64,000 nt of DNA from Anastrepha obliqua (Eukaryota > Arthropoda > Insecta > Diptera > Tephritidae), in contig NC_072893.1 of NCBI RefSeq assembly GCF_027943255.1, positions 27,922,001 through 27,986,000 on the forward strand, in the 5' to 3' direction. Position numbers and translations under genes: made by a program. The notes under the pieces were generated by a model. That model saw only the letters and a list, made by a program, of their open reading frames with translations, was not told where the DNA came from and made no database searches. The first letter of the stretch is position 1; each line of letters begins with the position of its first letter. Positions 56,270 through 64,000 of this stretch are shown in pieces.

Positions 56270-57545
56270 CAGGGTTTGTTTGAAAAGTAATGAGCCTTCC
56301 CGCGCGGAGCGTCTGCCAAGCGATCAACCGAATCGGAAAATGATCGTTGGACCTTCCCCTTTCACTAGAAACCGGTTCCAGTTCGCTGGCAACAGCGGTG
56401 CAGTTAACATCGTTCCGCTTGTGAAAGCTGTTTTAAAAGTGTGTTAGGATTTTGCAGTGGCGAAAATGCAGCGATCGTTGGAGCAACGGTACTCGATCAA
56501 ATTTTGCGTGAAGCTAAACAAAACGAGTACCGAAACCACTGGGCTACTCTGTCCAGTGCCCAGGTAAAACGGTGGCACAAGTCGTTCAAGGAAGGTCGGG
56601 AGGACGTCGAAGAGGAACAGCGATCTGGAAGGCCTTCGAGGACGCAAACAGACGAAGATGTGAACCGGGTTCGTGAATTTTTGAACATTGACCGTCGTGC
56701 TAGTCTACGTGAGATCAGTGAAATGTTTAATTTAACTTATTACAATGTGCGGGAAATCGTGACCGGAAAACTTGAAATGCGTAAAGTGTGTGCCAAATTG
56801 GTTCCAAAGGTTTTGACTGATGAACAAAAGAATTGCGTGTAGAAAAGAGACGTGAAGTATTGGAAAGTGACGAACAGAATAATACTTTAGACAATTGTAT
56901 CAGAGGAGATGCAACCTGGTGCTTTGAGTACGATCCTGAGGGCAAGAGAGAGAATGCGGAGTTTCACACCAGCCAGTCGCCACGACCCAAGAAGGCGCGC
57001 ATGTCGAAATCCAAGGTCAAAACCATGCTGATCATCTTTTTCGACTCTCGAGGCATCGCCCACAAGGAGTTTGTACCTTCAGGAAGTACTGTAAACGCGG
57101 CATTTTACAAAGAAGTGCTCCTTCGGCTGAAAAACCGCGTCACCCGTGTTCGGCCCGACCTCATCAACAATTGGACCCTTCATCACGACAATGCGCCGGC
57201 GCACACCGCCTTCCTTTGCAGCTCTGCATTGGCCAAGATGGGAGTTCCGGTGCTTCCCCACTCTCCCTACAGCCCAGACCTGTCCCCTCCGGACTTCTTC
57301 TTGTTCCCGCGCCTGAAAAGAAAGCTAAAGGGGAGGCGTTTCGACTCCATCGAGGTGATCCAAAAAACTGTGACAGCCGAATTGAACGCGATTCCGGCGG
57401 ATGAGTTTCCTGCAGTGGAAGGACCGCTACCAGCGGTGTATTGACGCTCAAGGGCCCTATTTTGAAGAATATTAGTTGTATAAACCAAAAGGTTTAATAA
57501 AACTGCTTAAAAAAATAAGGCCCATTACTTTTCAATCACACCCTG
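56270..57545 (+). mobile_element. Mariner element (lineage F), full length, TA-flanked
   Basis: The ends CAGGGTTTGTTTGAAAAGTA (56270) and TACTTTTCAATCACACCCTG (57526-57545) are inverted and flanked by TA (56268-56269 and 57546-57547). 1276 bp is a normal full length for mariner. The deleted copy at 36430-37382 has the same ends. The transposase is broken (next entry). Confidence 0.92.
56466..57444 (+). pseudogene. Mariner transposase (lineage F), frameshifted
   Basis: The start is ATG 56466 ([20 protein letters not shown]), because the following sequence matches the mariner amino end. The frame shifts at about 56550 into [40 protein letters not shown] and LREISEMFNLTYYNVREIVT. A stop at about 56840 is followed by CIRGDATWCFEYDPEGKREN (first catalytic Asp intact), SGSTVNAAFYKEVLLRLKNR, LHHDNAPAHTAFLCSSALAK (second) and PYSPDLSPPDFFLFPRLKRK (third, D34D spacing). 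It ends early at ADEFPAVEGPLPAVY because of a frameshift near 57410. All catalytic residues survive, so decay looks recent. Confidence 0.88.
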
Positions 57546-57547
57546 TA

Positions 57548-58440
57548 TTATCATTATTGTTTAACTGACGAAAAACCTCAACACGATGAGTGCCCGGACG
57601 GACCAGACTGATGGTGTAGCTGGCAGAGAGCTGCAGCTGCCAATCAATTATCCACTTTGGAACATGATTATTAGCCATTACCAGAAAATGTTGCTAAAGC
57701 TATAATTCCGATTTGTATCGATCTCAACAGTAAGAATTTATTAAAAAGACGTGTAGGTGGTTTTAACCAAAACAACAACGAGAGCTACAATCAACTGATT
57801 AGGAAAATCTCTCCCAAAATTGTTCCGGCCGGTTCGAAAACTGTGGAAATCGCTGCATACATAGTTGCCGGTATATTTAATGATGGTATGACATCACTAT
57901 TATATTATATGCAGGCAATAGGAATTACACTTGGGTCCAATGTGCAGCGCGTGAACATTTCCGGTCGCAGAATGCGTGAGAGCACCCGAGATGGATGAGT
58001 GGCCCGCGGACAACATCAGCTCGAGTTATTAGAAGCTGCCAAAGCGGCGGAGGGTGTATCATATGCTCCTGGAAAAGAGAACTCCATGTAAGTTAAAAAA
58101 ACAAAAATTGTATCTTATGTAAAGTGCTTTTCAAACTTTAAACGCGTTTTTCTCAAAATGGTGTTTTCAAAGTTGGAGACCAACATTACTCGAAAACGGC
58201 TAAACCGATTGGTCTCAAATTTTAACACGAGCTTCTTAAATATATTTTTAGTAATTAATCCAAGATTTTTTCTAACCGATAAGTATTTTTTTTATAAACA
58301 GCTTAAGGCCGAAATTTTCGTCAAAAATCGACATTTTTTTTTGAGAAACCGCCATTTAGTAAAAAAAGAGGTTTTCTGTATAGTCGGTTTACTGACGATA
58401 GTTTAACGGCACAACGTCATAAGAAAATGCTAATGGAGTG
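57548..58440 (+). mobile_element. Kolobok-like/Mutator-like DNA transposon remnant
   Basis: The coding remnant (next entry) and its AT-rich 3' sequence (CAAACTTTAAACGCGTTTTT, then CTCAAAATGG near 58131-58160) match the TTAA-flanked copy at 30254-31150 (AAAACTTTAAATGCGTTTTT, then TCTCAAAACT). No GGGGTTAGGG end is visible here, so the ends are lost or beyond what I can recognise. It adjoins the mariner at 57545. Confidence 0.6.
57676..58091 (+). pseudogene. Mutator-like/Kolobok-like transposase C-terminal domain
   Basis: The plus strand reads PLPENVAKAIIPICIDLNSK, NLLKRRVGGFNQNNNESYNQ, LIRKISPKIVPAGSKTVEIA and AYIVAGIFNDGMTSLLYYMQ, then AIGITLGSNVQRVNISGRRM. A stop at about 58000 is followed by VARGQHQLELLEAAKAAEGV and SYAPGKENSM-stop. 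The GG.NQN.NES.N..IW...PK......K.VEIA...A...FN.G...L...M...GI..G pattern is one I know as the conserved carboxyl domain of transposase-like proteins often annotated Mutator-like. The amino part is missing. Confidence 0.75.
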
Positions 58441-58685
58441 GTTGCATTTTTCAAAAGAAAATTTTAATTTTATTTGTTTGGTGAGAGTTGTTCTTTTTTC
58501 ATTTCTACAATAGTGGCATGCAGCGTTTGTTGGATTGTATGGTGACAACTAATGCAAGTCCTATAGCAGCGAGCTGTTCGGCTTCATTCAATGTTCACAT
58601 ATTGGTTGGATAAATGCACAATCACACTTTCCCCTTGATCAAATTCACGCTCTTCTCCTTCTGATCGGACACAATAAAGCTTTCC
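58441..58685. other. No gene recognised
   Basis: Short interval between two element remnants, without recognised content. Confidence 0.3.
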
Positions 58686-60068
58686 TTGCAACAGATATTT
58701 TGTTTGGGATTACTTGCCTACCGCTCCTGCGGAAGGCTTATTGGGAAGAAATGGGGATTGGAACCCAGAAGGACACATTGGCTCTACTCAGCAGTGGTTA
58801 GGCCAATTCTCTACTATGGTATTGTAATATGGTGGGATGCCCTTCAGAAGGGTGTGAACATCAAGAAACTTGACAAGGTGCAAAGACTAGCATCTGTTCT
58901 GATAACCGGCGCCATGTCAACCACACCATCGAAATCATTATATGCAACATTAAACTTCCTTCCGGTAGATCTGCAGGCAATATATAACGCACGCAGTGCG
59001 GCAATAAGGCTGAACACTCTAAGTAAGTGGTCAAACACGGATTATGGTCACGGTAAAATCCTGGCTGGCACTTTGGGGCTTCCCGGACTGGTGGACTATA
59101 CACTCCCGCCTACACTTGCCACTACAGCATTTACGACCCTCCTATCCTCAAGGGAAAAGTAGGAACGGGACGACGTGAGACAGGGCGAGTCCATCCATGT
59201 ATACGCAGATGGCTCAAAGCTCGAGGGCCCCGACTACTGTAGTGTCTTTCAGACTGAACTGATGGCAATAATAAAAGCCGCGACACTGATACAGTGTGAT
59301 GCGATATACAGAAATGATATCTACATTTCCACTGATAGCCAAGCGGCGATAAAATCCCTCACAAAACAGTCGAAAACCCCCAAGGTAGCCATGAAATGCC
59401 GCACATCTCTTAACGATATGGCTGAGTCATTTCACCTAAAGGTAACATGGGTTCCTGGCCATCGCGACATTGAGGGTAACTTCAGAGCCGATGAACTAGC
59501 GAAAATCGGTACCAAATTGACTGATGAACACATAGATAATGACATAAGGATACCCTTACAAACATGTAAGCTACTCACCTTGGAGAAATTGTAAGGAAAC
59601 CAAACAAAAGATGGCGTAATGAAGCCACCTGCAAAATAGCCCGTCAACTGTGGCCGACTCTAAATGCTAAACGCACAGAATCTCTGCTAAGCCAAAATAA
59701 ACACAGTCTTAGCACATTGATCTCAGTCATAATGGGGCACTGCCTAATAGGTAGGCATGCCCAAAGGATGGGTGTGCAAGCACATGACTTCTGTAGAAGT
59801 TGTCTTGATGAGGAAGAAGAAGAGACAATCTTACACCTTCTGTACCATTGTCCTGCTCTATCCAGACGGAGATTTCTTATTCTAAGCAGACAATTTTTTA
59901 ACGAATTGGAAGACCTCAGTTCTACAGAAATCAGAGATATTTTAAAATTTTTGAAAAGCACACACTGGTTTTAGGAGAGACAGGGACAGGCTCCCCACGC
60001 GGCATCACAATGGGATATGAGCCTGAGTGTGTCCCACAGGACAACCGCTTCAACCTAACCCAACCTAC
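58686..60068 (+). mobile_element. Non-LTR retrotransposon, reverse transcriptase end, RNase H and tail
   Basis: 58715-59162 gives AYRSCGRLIGKKWGLEPRRT, YSAVVRPILYYGIVIWWDAL, LDKVQRLASVLITGAMSTTP and KSLYATLNFLPVDLQAIYNA, the end of the reverse transcriptase. After a stop at 59160, 59175-59594 is RNase H: HVYADGSKLEG (TDG reads ADG, so the first catalytic motif is altered in its Thr only), FQTELMAIIKA, ISTDSQAAIKSL and VTWVPGHRDIEGNFRADELA. 59717-59974 is the tail GHCLIGRHAQRMGVQ, FCRSCLDEEEEETILHLLYH and LKFLKSTHWF. The 3' end is CGCTTCAACCTAACCCAACC. About 30 residues between EG and FQTE are deleted. Confidence 0.85.
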
Positions 60069-60905
60069 TTGCCTACCAGATTTTTATGCTGCATTGCTAG
60101 TTTTAATGGGATATATTTTGTGAATTTATTACGGCGCGATTTGGAAATAGTTGTTCGTCAATAGTAATATTTTCATGTGGATCATAATTATTCTTGAGGT
60201 TTCCCTTCAAGAAATTCCATTTATCACAAATGGGCGCAGCTTTAGCGGTTATTTGGCTAAATTCACGTATCTGGTCGTTATCAAAACGAATATATCGGGT
60301 CAAAATTTTGAATCGCAATGCTGTTCGAAAAATGGACAAAGCAGCCGACCGCCATAAAACTTCCGCTTTCTGCATACTATGTTGAGTTACACCCACGGCT
60401 AAAAGAATACGAAAAAATGCATAGAGCTCAGTGCTAGTCAGATCAATCCGAACTCTTTGTTTTGCATCTGGATGTGCTTCATTCAGTTTTATGTAGAATG
60501 GCTTCACTTGAATATCGATTTGTTTCCGAAATGATAATCAACGAAATATTGGGTGTAAAAAATTTCTTGAATACATCAATAGGAACGGGAGGTCTTGGCC
60601 CAGAGTGTTGCCGAATACGAATGCCGCAGGTGACTCATCTTTCTTCTCTGTCGTAGAAAAACTGATCGTCAGCACTTAGTTCTGACGCAGCCGTCGACTC
60701 ATTCAATCAATACTCCTCCATTTCTTGGTGGCTGTCAAGTATTTCATTTGGCTCGATTATTTATTCCTGCTCAGTATCGGATACATCTTCAGGTAAATAA
60801 TCACCACCTCGATCATCATCACCACCAACAAATGGATCCACTTCATCATCGCTATCGTCATCTGGACTTCCACGACAAATATCAGTCAGTTAAGCCGGAA
60901 AAAGT
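60069..60905 (-). pseudogene. piggyBac transposase, N-terminal half (third lineage)
   Basis: On the minus strand 60895-60775 is acidic: TDICRGSPDDDSDDEVDPFV, GGDDDRGGDYLPEDVSDTEQ. 60507-60103 is open: MKPFYIKLNEAHPDAKQRVR, IDLTSTELYAFFRILLAVGV, ALRFKILTRYIRFDNDQIRE and NYDPHENITIDEQLFPNRA. The last part contains the first catalytic Asp (ITIDEQL). The shifted frame continues KFTKYIPLKLAMQHK down to about 60070. There the 3' end of the RNase H non-LTR copy cuts it off, so the second and third catalytic Asp are missing. No TTAA ends were found. Confidence 0.8.
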
Positions 60906-61270
60906 CGGTTATGATAATCAACACCTCAGATTTCTTCCGTGTGATCTTGTGTCGTAAATAAACTCCGACACAAAGACCGGTTCATGTATGTGTAGGTAAG
61001 CTAAATGACTGTAAAAGATAGTTCAAATATAGATTTACCATGAAAAGTAGAAAAAAGGTAGAATAGTCAAATTGCATCATGTTTCCATACATTTGGACTA
61101 GAGTCCAGCCAGATCAGAGGTGCCCAACCGGGGCATCCATTTCATCCTGTTCGCGGATTCTTTTTAAAAGGCTAAATCCATAAATCGATAGAAAATTAAA
61201 TTATAGGAAGACATCTGCAAGATCAGGTCTTTTCCAAGCGCTGGGGTACAATTTTTCGTTTTCGACTTAA
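60906..61270. other. No gene recognised
   Basis: Unassigned. It may include the 5' non-coding part of the truncated piggyBac. Confidence 0.3.
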
Positions 61271-61380
61271 CAAGGTCCGGCACTCGAAGGGATCTGGCAC
61301 TTAGACCGCTCGCGCATCTGATGCATGGGCATCAGTTGTCTGTTAGTTGGCTAACACTAAATCAGAGCCAGGCTTTAAGC
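61271..61380 (+). repeat. Solo 5' end of the Tc1-like family at 62539
   Basis: AAGGTCCGGCACTCGAAG and TTAGACCGCTCGCGCATC (61272-61318) match GGGTCCGGCAGTCGAAG and TCAGACCGCTCGTTCATC (62541-62586), the start of the Tc1-like element. No transposase follows here, so it is a solo end or strongly deleted copy. Confidence 0.6.
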
Positions 61381-62538
61381 ACGAATTCGAAGTATTTTTC
61401 TCATTTTCCACTTTTTATCTTCTTTCGCCGCATTTTATTAATTCTATTTTTTATGAATTCTATTAGTTTAGAATTTTTATTTCCATTTTTTTTCAAGCAA
61501 ATCACTTAAAATGCCAAATTTTATCCCGAATTTAATTAAATACTTCCAAATTATCAATTAATTACTTGGCACGCGCTCTTCTCTACTAATTTCGCATCCA
61601 TATTTTATTTTAAATTTTTAATTTCATACTTTCAGTCTAATTTTACATCGTTAATTCGTTTAGCATTTTTGATTCACAGTGAATTTAATTACAAGTTGCC
61701 AGCTCAGATTAAAACGAACACCTCGGTCAGAGTGGTTGACGAGTTTTTAAACTGAAAGACTACAACAAACTGCAGCGCTTTTGTGTTTAAATAGTCGAAA
61801 AATTTATTAAAAATGCATTGGCGACTTAATATTAAATAACCAAATTTTGAATTATCAATTTGTTGACTATTGAGTGTGGCAGTGAACACAACAACAACAA
61901 CAAAAGAAAATTAAATTAGGAAAAAAATTAACGCACAAATCGCAAACGAATTTAATGCAATTAATTTGCATTCAAATGCATTGACTGCTTTCAACATTAA
62001 TTTAAATGCTTTTTAAAATCATAATTTAATTCTTAGGAATACATTAATAAACCCAGCAACAGCACATAAATTATTAATATATTAATGTATTCCAGCCTTT
62101 GATTGCATGGGGGTGCGGGTGTGTGTGTTTGTGCCATTGTGGGAGTGCAGCCGATTTAGCGAAGTCGCCGTGAATGCTGCTACTGCTCGCTATTTCATCC
62201 ATTGGCCATGGCGGAGGAAGTGCAGAAAAACGCATTACTTTTTATGCAAAACACGCAGTAAAAGTCAAGCCTACGTGGGTATACTCGAACATTGGCGGAC
62301 GCAGCAAGTTTTTTTGGAGGGGCTTCAGTGATTACGGAGCCTCGATTTATTGTGAGACTAACTTTATTTTTATAATAAAAATTACACGTATTTCGCAGGT
62401 GATGCTTGGGGCAAGCTTTTCTAGTGAAATATGCGTTAAAAAGTAGCCTCCTCATCATATTGGCATTACAGTCCGGGGTGGACCATTGCCTCCTCTACAA
62501 AACGTCTCTATTCTTCTCGAGAGCCCGCTTTCACTCTA
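61381..62538. other. Gene-free AT-rich interval
   Basis: No supported gene. ATTAAT-rich sequence at 61890-62100 and a CAACAACAACAAC tract (61888-61902) are visible. The open frames at 62107-62446 have no recognisable domain. Confidence 0.4.
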
Positions 62539-63376
62539 CAGGGTCCGGCAGTCGAAGTGTAACCAACTTCAGACCGCTCGTTCATCAAAAGACTGCAACA
62601 TCAAGTGAAATGATTCAAAAAGTGAAGAAGCGACTTGAGTGAAACCCCGACGAAGTGCCAATCAAAAGGCGAAAGAACTGAAAATATCTGACCGTAGCAT
62701 TCGTCGCATACTGAAAAATGATCTTAAAGTCAATCCTTACAAGATCCAAACGGCGCATGATCTCACCCCAAAGCAGCAACACAGCAACAGGTCAGACTTG
62801 AGAGCGCGGAGGAGTTGTTTCGCTTGGCCGAAAGCGGTCAATTTCCGAAAATTGTGTTTTCTGATGAGACATTTTTTCAAATTGAGCAATTCGTAAACTC
62901 CCAAAACGTTAGGGTTTATTTGACCGATCGTTCATACGAGAATTCGAGTCATCGATTGGCCACCAGGAGGCAGCACCCACCACAAGTTATGGTTTGAGCT
63001 GCTATAACCTCAGATGAGCGCTCTCCCAGCTCGAGCCTGGCGTCAAGGTAAATTCGAAATATTATCGGGAAAGTATTCTGGAGGTTGCTTTGAAGCCGTG
63101 GGCAGATAAACATTTGGTGGCAGACCACGGACGTTTCAAGAGGACTCAGCATGGTATCACAAAGCTCGAGTAAACCAAGAATGGCTAAAAACAACGTTCC
63201 GAACTTCAGAATGTCCACACAATGGCTCTTAAATTCCCCAGACGCGAATCTGATGGATTATTCTCTTTGAGCCATTTTGGCGAGCAAGTCCGAACTAAAA
63301 GATTCACCAGTCTCGAGGCCGTGAAAAAAGCCATTGTCCGCGAGTGGGCCAAAATACCTGCAGTCCAACGTAATTT
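62539..63376 (+). mobile_element. Tc1/mariner-superfamily element, cut by a SINE
   Basis: The left end CAGGGTCCGGCAGTCGAAG follows TA (62537-62538). The transposase begins near 62609 with MIQKVKKRLE, a stop, NPRRSANQKAKELKISDRSI and RRILKNDLKVNPYKIQTAHD (helix-turn-helix). It then gives LAESGQFPKIVFSDETFFQI (first catalytic Asp), FVNSQNVRVYLTDRS, LATRRQHPPQVMV, VLEG-like sequence, and late STQWLLNSPDANLMDYSL (third Asp region), REWAKIPAVQRN. It stops at 63376, where the SINE begins, so the right end is lost or displaced. Several frameshifts; the second Asp region is decayed. Confidence 0.75.
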
Positions 63377-63668
63377 GGGTGTTTGGCCGAGCTCCTCTTC
63401 CTATTTGTGGTGTGCGTCTTGATGTTTTTCCACAAATGGAGGGGCCTACAGTTTCAAGCCGACTCCGAACGGCAGATAGTTTTTTATGAGGAGCTTTTTG
63501 ATTGGAGGAAATACACTCGGAGGTTTGCCCTTGGCTGACGAGGGGCGACCGCTCTTAGAAAAAAATGTTCCTTCCTTTTGGTTTTTCACCGAGATTCAAA
63601 CCGACGTTCTCTCTCTGAATTCCGAATGGTAGTCACGCACCAACCCATTCGGCCACGGCGGACGTCGC
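63377..63668 (-). repeat. tRNA-derived SINE, nearly full length
   Basis: On the minus strand the head reads GTCCGCCGTGGCCGAATGGG (A box, 63668 downward) and GGTTTGAATCTCGG (B box, near 63595). The body then runs through GAGTGTATTTCCTCCAATC, TTCGGAGTCGGCTTGAAACT and CACAAATAGGAAGAGGAGCT to AAACACCCAAATT. The last part of the tail (GCGCGTACACC) is missing at the junction with the Tc1-like sequence. Confidence 0.8.
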
Positions 63669-64000
63669 GACTTTATAAACTGCGTTAAATTTCGTCCCGC
63701 GATTAGACCACTCAGGTCGTTGTTATATGCATACAGTATGTACGGTCTTCTTATCGTTTAGGACCGAATATTTTTCTAAGAATTTTTCTTTCAAATCTCA
63801 TCAGTAAATTCACGTCATGAACTTTAAGGACCCATATTTCATAGCCGTAGGTGAGAACCGGTACTATTATAGTTTTGTATTATTTGGTGCTTGTTTTCTT
63901 TTGATATCAATGAAGACTTCACAAGTTTGATATGGCCAAAGTATGCTCTGCAGGGACAGAGATCGGTGCTAAATCCGTGGCCTCGTCTCCCCGTTTGATT
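63669..64000 (-). pseudogene. RTE-like reverse transcriptase fragment at the window edge
   Basis: On the minus strand, 63935-63740 reads AYFGHIKLVKSSLISKENK, then TGSHLRL in one frame and GYEIWVLKVHDVNLLMRFER, KILRKIFGPKR in another. It matches L.K...LS..TK...YKT...PVL.YG.E.W.L......L..FERK.LRKIFGP of RTE-type elements. The frame is broken, and the 5' part lies beyond the window. Confidence 0.6.

Noticed and set aside
56441..57444. Possible domesticated SETMAR-like host gene
   Set aside because: It lies between intact TA-flanked mariner ends, has frameshifts, and carries no fused host domain, so it is a plain mariner.

Overview
The window reads as nuclear DNA of a higher fly (Diptera, Brachycera), most likely a tephritid fruit fly. 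It is AT-rich and full of CA/GT and GTAT microsatellites and CAG/CAA tracts. It carries the last two exons of an insect RUNX transcription factor and is packed with decayed transposons typical of fly genomes: mariner, Tc1-like, Tigger/pogo, piggyBac and non-LTR retrotransposons. A tRNA-derived SINE whose tail reads GGGTGTTTGGCCGAGCTCCT is present in at least four copies; I associate this repeat with tephritids, which is inference. There is no sign of bacterial gene organisation.

Host gene. The only confident host coding sequence is on the minus strand: a 195-nt exon (52425-52619) and a terminal exon (49072-50039). They join in phase through consensus splice sites and end in the RUNX signature VWRPY-stop. 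The Runt DNA-binding domain is not seen in the window, so the upstream intron runs from 52620 past the window end (more than 11 kb) and is loaded with transposons. Lozenge-like is my best guess for the paralogue.

Layout. 0-3.8 kb: a non-LTR tail and a Tc1-like element filled with a non-LTR and a mariner fragment. 3.8-7.3 kb: gene-free DNA with two 18-bp inverted copies of a double RUNX-type site. 7.3-18.5 kb: RNase H non-LTR elements, mariners, a SINE and a Tigger element. 19-22.6 kb: a mariner interrupted by a nearly intact piggyBac with TTAA ends. 23.7-28.9 kb: three mariner relics, an AT-rich satellite and a Tc1/mariner deletion derivative. 29-35 kb: a non-LTR endonuclease piece, a TTAA-flanked Kolobok-like element, a MITE, a fold-back element and a mariner. 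35-42 kb: nested RTE-like, R1-like and mariner pieces. 43-48 kb: a second piggyBac with three copies of a perfect palindrome, then a mariner. 49-52.6 kb: RUNX exons. 53-64 kb: the RUNX upstream intron or flank, with a split SINE, R1-like, full-length mariner, Kolobok-like, RNase H non-LTR, truncated piggyBac, Tc1-like, SINE and RTE-like pieces.

Almost every transposase or reverse transcriptase here has frameshifts, stops or deletions, so most elements look dead. The best-preserved coding sequence is the 19.2-21.6 kb piggyBac. The most interesting structural signals are the palindromes inside the second piggyBac, a mariner with about 187-bp terminal inverted repeats that run into its coding region, the TTAA-flanked element with a Mutator-like/Kolobok-like coding remnant, and the nested insertions that give a relative age order.
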